Below, piece by piece: positions 46,368-54,093 of a stretch of 64,000 nt of DNA. The DNA is from Spartobacteria bacterium UBA695. GTDB taxonomy: Bacteria > Verrucomicrobiota > Verrucomicrobiia > Chthoniobacterales > Chthoniobacteraceae. Where the stretch lies: positions 186,001-250,000 of the forward strand of contig DBMP01000013.1 of assembly GCA_002298145.1 (NCBI GenBank), written 5' to 3'. The translations under genes and the position numbers were made by a program. Under the pieces are notes generated by a model that made no database searches, was not told the DNA's origin, and saw only the letters and a list, made by a program, of their open reading frames with translations. Each line of letters starts with the position of its first letter. The first letter of the stretch is position 1.

Positions 46368-47639
46368 GTGAAAGGCCACAATGCCTTTGATGCAATGTTG
46401 AAATTGAACCCCAAGAGCCAGAGTGTCGAACCGGAAGCCACGGCTTTCCGCTGGTTGCCCACGGGCGCGCAGGGCCTGGAGGCGATGCTGGCGCTCATTG
46501 CCGGGGCAGCCCGGACGGTGGCTTTGGAGATGTATATTTTCTCGCCCGGGGCGCTGGCGGAACGTTTCCGCGATGCGCTCATCGCCGCCCGGCAGCGGGG
46601 GGTGCGGGTGCAGATTTTGCTCGATGCCTTTGGCTCGCTCTCGCTGCCCGCCCATTTCTGGCGGCCGCTCATCCGGCTCGGAGGCGAAGTGCGCTGGTTT
46701 AATCCTTTCCGCGCAGCGCAGCGCTACGGGCGGCGCAACCACCGGAAGCTGCTCGTGGCCGATGGGCAACGGGCGATCATCGGCGGCTTCAACATCGGTA
46801 AGGAATACGACGGCGACGGTGTTACCAAAGGCTGGCGCGACCTCGGGGTGCACCTCGATGGGCCGCTCGCCGCCGCCCTGGAGAGCAGCTTCACCGAAAT
46901 GTACGCCCGGGCCGATGAGCCGACCTTCCGCCGCCGCCTGCGCCAGCTGCGCCGCCTCCACCTGGGCCCGGAGAGGTCGGTTTCCGCCGGGGTCTGGACG
47001 CTCCTTTTAAGCGAGCCGGGCCGCGGGCACCGGGCCTTCAAGCGCTCGCTTTTGGACGACCTGGCCCAGGCCCGCGACGTGGTCATTATCTGCGCCTACT
47101 TTGTCCCCACCTTGCGCTTGCGGCGGGCGCTGATGCGGGTGGCCCGGCGCGGGGGGCGCGTGCGGCTGATCCTGGCCGGGCACAGCGATGTGGAGGCCGC
47201 CCGGCTGGCCAGCCGCAGCCTTTACGCCCGGCTGATGAAGGCCGGGGTGGAGATTTACGAGTACCAGCCGCAGATCCTCCACGCCAAGCTGGTTGTCATC
47301 GACGGCGTGGTCTATGCCGGGAGCGCCAATCTCGACGCCCGCAGCCTCAACATCAACCACGAGCTCATGATTCGCGTGGCCGATCCCGCCTTTGCCGCCG
47401 GGGCGCGGAACCTCTTCCTGGGGGATCTGGGCCACTCGCGTAAGATCGACCCGGAAACGTGGAAAAGCTCGCGCGGCCTGCTCACCCGGCTCATCGAAAA
47501 GGCGGCCTACTTCCTGGTCGTGCGCATCGACCCTCACTTCACCAGCCTCTTCTGGCGGGCCCGCGCCTGGGAGGTGTGGGGGCGGGGGAAGAACAGACGC
47601 GGAGACGGGGAGACGCGGAGACATAAAGACATGCCTTGA
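46368..47639 (+). CDS. Phospholipase D-family protein, cardiolipin synthase-like
   Basis: A 423-residue enzyme with two HKD motifs: RNHRKLLVADGQRAIIGGFN (about residue 124) and ILHAKLVVIDGVVYAGSAN (about 304). This pairing is that of cardiolipin synthases, which join two phosphatidylglycerols; the usual N-terminal membrane helices are missing, as in ClsB-like members. A GTG at 46368 is used; the ATG at 46395 is an alternative. A TATAAT at 46335-46340 may be its -10 box. The last 25 residues are charged and repetitive (GKNRRGDGETRRHKD), probably a tail over an A/G-rich repeat. Confidence 0.9.
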   Translation: MKGHNAFDAMLKLNPKSQSVEPEATAFRWLPTGAQGLEAMLALIAGAARTVALEMYIFSPGALAERFRDALIAARQRGVRVQILLDAFGSLSLPAHFWRPLIRLGGEVRWFNPFRAAQRYGRRNHRKLLVADGQRAIIGGFNIGKEYDGDGVTKGWRDLGVHLDGPLAAALESSFTEMYARADEPTFRRRLRQLRRLHLGPERSVSAGVWTLLLSEPGRGHRAFKRSLLDDLAQARDVVIICAYFVPTLRLRRALMRVARRGGRVRLILAGHSDVEAARLASRSLYARLMKAGVEIYEYQPQILHAKLVVIDGVVYAGSANLDARSLNINHELMIRVADPAFAAGARNLFLGDLGHSRKIDPETWKSSRGLLTRLIEKAAYFLVVRIDPHFTSLFWRARAWEVWGRGKNRRGDGETRRHKDMP

Positions 47640-47710
47640 GTGGGGCGTGCGCGTGACGGGCCTGTTTTCAGTGTTGAACTCTGGCGCGCCCCGGGGCATC
47701 ATCCGGCTCC

Positions 47711-47929
47711 ATGCCAAAAGAAGAGGGTATCCAAACCGAAGGCACGGTCGTCGATGTTTTGCCCGGAACGATGTTTCGTGTCAAACTCCCCAACGGTGCC
47801 GAGGTGCTGGCGCACATTTCAGGCAAGATGCGCAAAAACTTCATCCGCATTGTCCCCGGCGACAAAGTGACCGTCGAGCTCTCGCCCTATGACCTCTCCA
47901 AGGCACGGATCACTTTCCGTGAAAGATAG
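47711..47929 (+). CDS. infA: Translation initiation factor IF-1
   Basis: A 72-residue single OB-fold protein that occupies the ribosomal A site during initiation. [40 protein letters not shown] and [16 protein letters not shown] are all canonical. It is followed 2 bp later by the YhcH-like gene. Confidence 0.98.
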   Translation: MPKEEGIQTEGTVVDVLPGTMFRVKLPNGAEVLAHISGKMRKNFIRIVPGDKVTVELSPYDLSKARITFRER

Positions 47930-47931
47930 CC

Positions 47932-48396
47932 ATGATTATTGATTCCCTCGCCAACGCCGCCGATTACGCCACCTTAAGCCCGCTTTTCGCCAAGGGCTTT
48001 GCATACCTCCGCAACTTTGATCCCTCCACGCCCGATGGCAAATACGAGATCGACGGTACCCAAGTCTACGCCGCCGTACAGCGCTACACGACCGCGCCGG
48101 AGGCCCAGAAGGCTTGGGAAGCCCACCGGGTTTACGCCGATATCCAGTACATCGTCTCGGGCCGCGAAAAGATCCTCTACGCGCCGGTGACGGAGCTGCA
48201 ATCCGCAGTCTCGGTACCCTACAACGACGCGAAGGACGTTGAAAAATATGCGGATTGCGTGAAAAACGCAGTTTCGACAGTCATCCCTGCCGGGTCATTC
48301 GGCATCTACCTGCCGCAGGACGGCCACAAGCCGGGCTGTTTCGTGGACGCGCCGGAGCCGGTGGTGAAGGTCGTCGTCAAAGTGCGGGTGCGCTAG
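47932..48396 (+). CDS. YhcH/YjgK/YiaL (DUF386) family protein
   Basis: A 154-residue cupin-like protein. FDPSTPDGKYEIDGTQVYAAVQRY (in parts), EAHRVYADIQYIVSG, SFGIYLPQDGHKPGC and KVVVKVRV are the family blocks; the His and Glu residues form a metal site. Members accompany sialic acid and sugar acid catabolism and some have anomerase activity, but the general function is open. It starts 2 bp after infA, an unusual partner, so shared transcription is likely incidental. Confidence 0.88.
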   Translation: MIIDSLANAADYATLSPLFAKGFAYLRNFDPSTPDGKYEIDGTQVYAAVQRYTTAPEAQKAWEAHRVYADIQYIVSGREKILYAPVTELQSAVSVPYNDAKDVEKYADCVKNAVSTVIPAGSFGIYLPQDGHKPGCFVDAPEPVVKVVVKVRVR

Positions 48397-48477
48397 AAAA
48401 GCTCAAGGCTGCCAGCCCGCCGTTCCCGGCATTCACACGCACCGGCCGCCCCCGGCCCGAAAACAAAACGGGGGGGT

Positions 48478-49191
48478 ATGCGCCGCGTTGTCAGATCTGA
48501 ATTGCTCGACCATCTCCCGGCTTCCAATCCGCAGGCGGCTCGGGCGAGGGTGGATTTGCGGCGCATCAACCGGATTTTGCGTCACCCCGGGATCATCAAC
48601 CGGGCCTACGCCAGCCACTTCGACATGGCCGCCGCACGCCTGCGACCGCTGCGCCTCTGCGACCTGGGTGCGGGCGACGGCTGGCTAATGCTGCAACTGG
48701 CCCGGCTCTGGGCGGACCGGGGCGTGAGGGCGGACGCCGAGCTCATCGACCTGCACTACCTCCTCTCCGAGGCGACCCGGCGCGAACTCGTCTCGCTTAA
48801 CTGGACGGTGACGCTGGTGGCCATGGACGTCTGGATGTGGCTCAACCACCGCATGGCGGAGCGGGCTGACCTGACGATTTCCAACCTCTTTTTGCACCAT
48901 TTTTCGGATTCGGACTTGCGGACGATGTTCCGGAAAATCGCGCCCCGCACGGAGTGCTTCATCGCGTGCGAGCCGCGCCGGAACCCGGCGGCGTTGGCCG
49001 TGGCCCAGGCCTTGTGGCTTACCGGCTGCAACCCCGTGACCCGGCACGACGCCCCGCTGAGCGTCCAGGGCGGGTTCGAGGGGACGGAGCTCTCCGAGCT
49101 TTGGCCCGAGCGCCAGCGCTGGCTCATCACCGAGGGCCCGGCGGGCTGGTTTACCCACTGCTTCGTGGCCCGGCGGGTGCGGGAGCCGTGA
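48478..49191 (+). CDS. SAM-dependent class I methyltransferase
   Basis: A 237-residue protein. LRLCDLGAGDGWLMLQLARL is the SAM-binding motif I, and ISNLFLHHFSDSDLRTMFRK resembles motifs IV and V of small-molecule methyltransferases such as those modifying phenolic or polyketide compounds. A GGGGGG stretch lies close before the ATG. The substrate is unknown. It stands alone and ends at the third long palindrome. Confidence 0.85.
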   Translation: MRRVVRSELLDHLPASNPQAARARVDLRRINRILRHPGIINRAYASHFDMAAARLRPLRLCDLGAGDGWLMLQLARLWADRGVRADAELIDLHYLLSEATRRELVSLNWTVTLVAMDVWMWLNHRMAERADLTISNLFLHHFSDSDLRTMFRKIAPRTECFIACEPRRNPAALAVAQALWLTGCNPVTRHDAPLSVQGGFEGTELSELWPERQRWLITEGPAGWFTHCFVARRVREP

Positions 49192-49211
49192 AGGCGTTGG
49201 AATTTTTTATT

Positions 49212-49290
49212 CTCACGCAAAGCCGCATAGGCGCAAAGATGGGAACGGCTTGCCTTTGTCTTTTTTTGCGCCTTTGCGGCTTTGCGTGAG
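49212..49290. repeat. Long imperfect palindrome between convergent genes (repeat family copy 3)
   Basis: CTCACGCAAAGCCGCATAGG pairs with CCTTTGCGGCTTTGCGTGAG. The core matches copy 1 at 20365 (CTCACGCAAAG and CTTTGCGTGAG) and the CCGCA part matches copy 2. It separates the methyltransferase (plus) and tannase-like (minus) gene ends. Confidence 0.8.
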
Positions 49291-49331
49291 CCTACTGCCT
49301 TTTTTAATTCCTGCGGCCAACTCTTATCCTA

Positions 49332-50843
49332 TTACTGCGCCGCCGCGGGCCGGAATGCTGCGTCAATCCGCTCCACGCCGCCGCGAGGGCCCGGGATCGG
49401 CTGGGCCTCGGCGGTTTCCACTCCGGGCTGGGCCGGGTAGGGGAAGAGGGGCAGTTCCAGGACGACTTTCCCGTCCACCACGCGCCGCCCGCTCATCCGC
49501 TCAGGCGCGGTGTCTTTCTCTCGCCAGGAGATCACGCGGGAGAGCAGCTCGGGGTGCTGATTGACCCCTGGGCCGTCCCCGCCGTGGGCCATCCCGGGAA
49601 CGAGGTAGAGGCGGCAGAACGCCTGCGTTTTCTCCAGGCTCCCGAAGTGCTCGGCGACCCGCTCGTAGTAGTCGAGGATCGCATGGTAGGGGACGCACGA
49701 ATCCGCCGCGCCCGCTTGCAGGATGAGCTTGCCGCCGCGTTTTTCAAAGGCGCTCAAGTCGGGGTTCTCCGCGTTGAGGTAAGGCCCGAGCTGGGCGGTG
49801 TAGGTGTCGATATCCTCGCCGAAGTTGATCGTCATGAGGTCCTTTTTCGCGCCGAAGACCCAGTGGAAAAGGTAGAGATTCCCGCGTGCCGGGTCGAACG
49901 TGCTGCCCAGGGGGATGCCGTTGAAAATGCGCTTGCCCGTGACGGCGTGCCGGGGGCCCTCGAAGAGCTTCCGGAGCGCTTCGGCGTGGGCGTCGGTTAG
50001 CGTCGGGTCCTTTTGCCTGGCCAGCGCGATGGCGGCCTCGGTTTCGCGGGTTGTGCACCGGGGATCGGAAATGAAAAGCCCGGCGATGGCCTTGGGCTCC
50101 CGGCTGGCCAGGACCTCGTTGCCCGCCGCGATGACGGCCTTTTCCTGGCTCTCCGAGAAGGGGCAGCGGGTGAGGATCTGGTGGTTCCACAGGAAATAGG
50201 CGTGGAGCGGTGTGCGGGAGAGCGCGGGGACGTCGGCGGCGATGCCGTCGTAATCCTCCGGGTAGCGCTGGGCCTCCTGTACCCCCTGCTGGCCGCCGGT
50301 GGAGCCGCCTGAAAAATAGGAGTAATCTGGCGCTCTGCCGTAAAATGCCTGGATGGCCTGCTTGGCGGCGAGCGTCATCAAGTGCGTGGCGCGGAAGCCG
50401 AAATCCTTCCACACCTCCGGGTTCCCGTTACCGGAATCGGGGGCGGGCGCGGTGCCCATGTCGGTCGTCGCCACGGCGAAACCTTTGACGATGGAGCCGC
50501 CGAAGAACGGGTTGATGTGGCCCGCCGCACCGCCATTGCCCAGGCCCAGGAAGCGGCCATTCCATTGCCCGGCGTCTGGCAGCCAGAGCTCGACGTTGAT
50601 CTTCGAACCGTTCGCCGGGGTGAGGACCATCTTGACGACCGTGCGCGGCGGAAGGTGCTCCAAGGTTTTGCCGTCCGAGGCGGTGAGGGTCGGGTTGGTT
50701 TCCCGTTCGCAAAAGGTGATCTGGCCGTTGTCGATATTCATTTTTCCGAGGGTTGAGGAGCCGGGCTCTGGCGCTGCCGCGAAAGCCGCCGCTGTCAGGG
50801 CTGCAAAGAGGGTTCCCGTAATGAAACTGTGGGGGGATGGCAT
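49332..50843 (-). CDS. Tannase/feruloyl esterase family protein
   Basis: A 503-residue exported serine esterase with a signal peptide ending near AAFAAAPEP. The nucleophile is Ser181 in YFSGGSTGGQQG; LILQAGAADSCVP holds the candidate Asp, and LVPGMAHGGDGPG the His. Family members normally have Cys next to both Ser (GCSTGG) and His (HC), joined by a disulfide; both positions are Gly here. It should cleave ester-linked phenolics such as ferulate or gallate, but the lost Cys pair makes the substrate less sure. It is not coupled to its neighbours. Confidence 0.88.
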   Translation of the reverse strand: MPSPHSFITGTLFAALTAAAFAAAPEPGSSTLGKMNIDNGQITFCERETNPTLTASDGKTLEHLPPRTVVKMVLTPANGSKINVELWLPDAGQWNGRFLGLGNGGAAGHINPFFGGSIVKGFAVATTDMGTAPAPDSGNGNPEVWKDFGFRATHLMTLAAKQAIQAFYGRAPDYSYFSGGSTGGQQGVQEAQRYPEDYDGIAADVPALSRTPLHAYFLWNHQILTRCPFSESQEKAVIAAGNEVLASREPKAIAGLFISDPRCTTRETEAAIALARQKDPTLTDAHAEALRKLFEGPRHAVTGKRIFNGIPLGSTFDPARGNLYLFHWVFGAKKDLMTINFGEDIDTYTAQLGPYLNAENPDLSAFEKRGGKLILQAGAADSCVPYHAILDYYERVAEHFGSLEKTQAFCRLYLVPGMAHGGDGPGVNQHPELLSRVISWREKDTAPERMSGRRVVDGKVVLELPLFPYPAQPGVETAEAQPIPGPRGGVERIDAAFRPAAAQ

Positions 50844-50857
50844 AGACTAAAGGAGGG

Positions 50858-51529
50858 CTATTTCCCGAGAGGCCGGGTGACGTTTGCGCCTTCCGGCGGC
50901 GCAAATTCGAAGGTCGAGGCGGGGAGCGGGTCGCGCTTGGTGGCGGTGTAGTTGGTCACGACGAGGTCGCCCTTGGGGAGCGTCAATTCTGTGCGGCGCA
51001 CGTCGAGGTCCTTCCCCAGGACCACCGTGAGCTGGGCCACGATGCGCTTTAAGTTGCCCCGCTTGGGCGTGAGCAGGATGCTGTAGCCGCCGTCCTCGGC
51101 AGGGGTGATCTCCAGCTGGTAAAACTCCTCCACGCGGGAGAAATTGAGCCCGGCGGTGAGCGCGGCCAGGGCGTCGTCGAAGATTGCTTTTTTGCCCAGC
51201 GTGTACTGCTCGGCTTCCTTGAAGTTCGGGTAATAGAGCCAGAGCTCCCGGCCGTTGCTGATGGTCAGGCTCGGGTTGGAGCCGGTCAGCTCGCGGCGGA
51301 ATTTATTGGGGATCTGGAAGGCGATGTGGCCCGAGCTGGAGAGTGGCTTTTTCAGCAGGCGCGAGTTGCGCTCTTCGGAGAAATTCGCCTGGAAGGAGGG
51401 GTATTTTTCGTGGAGGGCCTGAAGGCGGCCGAGGAGCGCGGCGCGTTCGGGAGGGGTGAGGGGAGCTGCGGCGCGAACGGGCAACCCCAGGGCCAGGGCG
51501 GCGAGGACGAGACAGAGGAATTGTTTCAT
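50858..51529 (-). CDS. LolA-like outer-membrane lipoprotein carrier
   Basis: A periplasmic protein of 223 residues from the ATG at 51529, with signal peptide MKQFLCLVLAALALGLPVRA. FQANFSEERNSRLLKKPLSSSGHIAF, LWLYYPNFKEAEQYTL and LTLPKGDLVVTNY resemble LolA and the LolA-like proteins found beside MMPL exporters. The exporter gene ends 7 bp before this start, so it is more likely a partner of that exporter than the housekeeping LolA. Confidence 0.85.
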   Translation of the reverse strand: MKQFLCLVLAALALGLPVRAAAPLTPPERAALLGRLQALHEKYPSFQANFSEERNSRLLKKPLSSSGHIAFQIPNKFRRELTGSNPSLTISNGRELWLYYPNFKEAEQYTLGKKAIFDDALAALTAGLNFSRVEEFYQLEITPAEDGGYSILLTPKRGNLKRIVAQLTVVLGKDLDVRRTELTLPKGDLVVTNYTATKRDPLPASTFEFAPPEGANVTRPLGK

Positions 51530-51536
51530 GAAAGCA

Positions 51537-54008
51537 CTATCGGTAGCCTTTCCAGAGGTAGGCGGGAAGAACAAAGAAAAGGGTGGAAAAAAGGGAACAG
51601 GCCACCCCCAGGGCGCAGACGAGCCCCAGGCTGGAGAGAGCGGGATGGTTCGCCCAGGCCAGCGAGCCGAACCCGGCGATGGTGGTCAGGCCGCTCAAGA
51701 GCACCGGCTTGATGATGGCGGCCAGCGCATGGCGGGCTTTCTGGCGCACGGCCACCACGACGTAGATCCCGTAATCGACCCCCACCCCGAGCACCAGCGG
51801 GAAGGCGAGCACGTTGAAGAGGTTCAGGGAAAGCCCGGCGAGCTTCATTCCGGCGATCATGGCCCCCATGCTCAGGCCGAGGCTGACCATGAGGACTGCC
51901 AGCGGGGCCAGGCGGCGGTACATGAAGACGAGCAGGACGACATTGAAGGCCACCATGGCCACGCTCAGGACGACGAGCTTGGTCTTCGCCCACGGCACGA
52001 GGTCGCCCATGACGTAGCTCCACCCGGTGAGCCACGGGCGGGCTTCGGGCGTGTCGAGCACGGCGTGGATGGCTTGCTGCTCGGCGGCGTTGCCGATGGT
52101 TTTATTCGGCGTGATGTAGGCCGCGCCGACGGTCGGCGTCTGGCCCAGGAAGCGGTCGAGCACGAAGCGCCAGGGGCTCGATTCCGGGAGCGTGGCGCGC
52201 CAGTCGAGCGGCGAGCCGTCGCCTGAGCGGATTTTCGCAAAGGCTTCGAGCAAGGCCGAGGCTCCCTGGAGGGCTTCCAGGTCGAAGCCGTTCTCCTCCA
52301 GCGCCTTTTGCAGCGCTGCACGGCTGGGAGCCGGGTCGAAGGCGGCGAGCTGGGCGTAGTTATCCGCCAAGCGCGCGGGGGAAAACGCAAACGCGGCTGG
52401 CGTGGAGAACCCGGCGATGAGCCCCTGATCCTTGGCGGTCTGCCAGTGGCTTTGCGCGGCGGCCCATTGGTTGTGGAAATCGGCGGCGTCGCGTCCCCGC
52501 ACGATGGCCAGCACGGGCTCGGCCTTGCCCTGGGTGAGCTTCTCTTTGATGGTGCGCAGCGCAAGACCCGCCCGGCTGCCCGGGGGCTCCAGGGATTGCG
52601 GGTTGGCGTCGAAGCGGATGGGCTTTACCGGGAGCGCGGCGAAAACGCTCAGCGCCACCAGGAAGGCCAGCGCGGAAAGCGTCACCGTCCGGGCCGAGGT
52701 GAAAAGGCGGTTGATATAGCCCTGCGTGGCGGTGAGGAGGAAATCCTCGCCCCCGGGCTGGTGCTCTCGGCCCACGAACACGAAGAAAAACCCGATCATG
52801 AATACCGCCGCGATCAGGATGCCGATGCCGATCAGCACCCCGAGCTGTGCGAAGCCCATCGATTCGCTCAACAGCAGCGAGAGAAACGCGGCGGCGGTGG
52901 TCGAGGCCCCGTAGAGGATGCCGCGCCCGATCTTTCCGGAAGAGTCGAGCGAGGACTCCACGTGATCCAGGCCGCAGCGGCGGTTGGCCTGGTAGGTGCC
53001 ATAGAGGAGCATCCCGAAATCGACCCCCAGGCCGATCAGGATCGAGCAAAGGCCCATCGTCACGACGTTGAGCTTGGTGAAAATCAGCACCCCGGCGGCC
53101 ACCGCTCCGAGGCAGCAAAGCAGGAGCACCAGCAGGATGGCCCCCAGGGGGCGCACCCGGCGGAACCCGGCGTAAAACACCCCCGAAACCAGCGCCACGG
53201 AGCCGAGGATCGTGGCAAACACATCGTACTTCATCCCCGTGTAAAGCTCGCCGACGTAGGCCGTGCGCCCGGTGACGAGGATTTGCGGAGCCGCGCCGCC
53301 GGTCCACGCCGCGCGCGCTTTTTGGTTAAAGGCCTCCACCTGGTCCATCAGCGTCCGGCAGCTCTCGGCATCCAGGCTCCCCTGGCGGGTCATGGCGACG
53401 ACGACCCGCAGCGTGCCGTCGGCCGAGGCCAGCGGGCGGGAGTTATCGAGCGAGGCGGAGAAGGGCTTGAGCGCCGGGGCCACGACCCCAAGCGGGTCCA
53501 AGTTCAGCTCCAACTCGGCCTTGGGCGAACCGGCTTCGATCTCCGCCCGCTTGAGGGCGAAGCGGCGCGTGATGGCCTCGGGCGAAAGGGCCTTGAGTGT
53601 TTCGGCAAAGGCGGGCGCTTCCTGGTCGAAGAGGAGCGGCACGGCCAGGGTCTGGATTTCGCGCGAGGCCCCGGGGAGGTCCATCGGCGAGCGGTCGAGC
53701 ACGCGCAGCACCCAGGGCTCCTTGCGCAGGGCATCGCCGAAGTACTCCGCGAAGCCGTCCAGGTCGGCCTCCCCCTTTTCATCATAGAGGCCGAAGGTGA
53801 TCTCTCGGGCCTGGCTGAATTCGCGGTCGTAGACCTTGAGGGCTTTGACGGAATCGAACCGCTGCGGCAGCAGGTTCAACACATCGGAATCGGCCCGCCC
53901 CCGCAGGACGATGATGGCGGTGCAGACCAGTACAAAAACGGTGACCGCCGCGAGGGTCAGGCGCGGGCGCTCTACGAAACATCGGGTAAAACGGCTCTCC
54001 GGGCTCAT
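51537..54008 (-). CDS. MMPL/RND-family exporter
   Basis: An 823-residue inner-membrane protein with about twelve helices in two halves. After the first helix (LTLAAVTVFVLVCTAIIVL) comes a large periplasmic domain; SILIGLGVDFGMLLYGTYQ and PLVLGVGVDYGIYVVVAVRQ are the paired fourth-helix segments with the proton-relay Asp. The group is called predicted exporters and resembles those of aryl polyene or hopanoid transport (HpnN-like). It forms an operon with the LolA-like gene, suggesting transfer of a lipid-like molecule across the periplasm. The cargo is unknown. Confidence 0.88.
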   Translation of the reverse strand: MSPESRFTRCFVERPRLTLAAVTVFVLVCTAIIVLRGRADSDVLNLLPQRFDSVKALKVYDREFSQAREITFGLYDEKGEADLDGFAEYFGDALRKEPWVLRVLDRSPMDLPGASREIQTLAVPLLFDQEAPAFAETLKALSPEAITRRFALKRAEIEAGSPKAELELNLDPLGVVAPALKPFSASLDNSRPLASADGTLRVVVAMTRQGSLDAESCRTLMDQVEAFNQKARAAWTGGAAPQILVTGRTAYVGELYTGMKYDVFATILGSVALVSGVFYAGFRRVRPLGAILLVLLLCCLGAVAAGVLIFTKLNVVTMGLCSILIGLGVDFGMLLYGTYQANRRCGLDHVESSLDSSGKIGRGILYGASTTAAAFLSLLLSESMGFAQLGVLIGIGILIAAVFMIGFFFVFVGREHQPGGEDFLLTATQGYINRLFTSARTVTLSALAFLVALSVFAALPVKPIRFDANPQSLEPPGSRAGLALRTIKEKLTQGKAEPVLAIVRGRDAADFHNQWAAAQSHWQTAKDQGLIAGFSTPAAFAFSPARLADNYAQLAAFDPAPSRAALQKALEENGFDLEALQGASALLEAFAKIRSGDGSPLDWRATLPESSPWRFVLDRFLGQTPTVGAAYITPNKTIGNAAEQQAIHAVLDTPEARPWLTGWSYVMGDLVPWAKTKLVVLSVAMVAFNVVLLVFMYRRLAPLAVLMVSLGLSMGAMIAGMKLAGLSLNLFNVLAFPLVLGVGVDYGIYVVVAVRQKARHALAAIIKPVLLSGLTTIAGFGSLAWANHPALSSLGLVCALGVACSLFSTLFFVLPAYLWKGYR

Positions 54009-54093
54009 GAAAATAGGAGCCCAACAGTGAGCCTCAAAACGGGCCGGTTGTCACGGGGGAATGGAGGTTCCAGGGGAATTCTCAAGCGAAAGC

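Noticed and set aside
46041..46961. N-terminal extension of the flavodoxin-like gene to 521 residues
   Set aside because: The added 307 residues are antisense to the phospholipase D-like gene and the 98-residue gene; the ATG at 46040 starts exactly at the flavodoxin fold.
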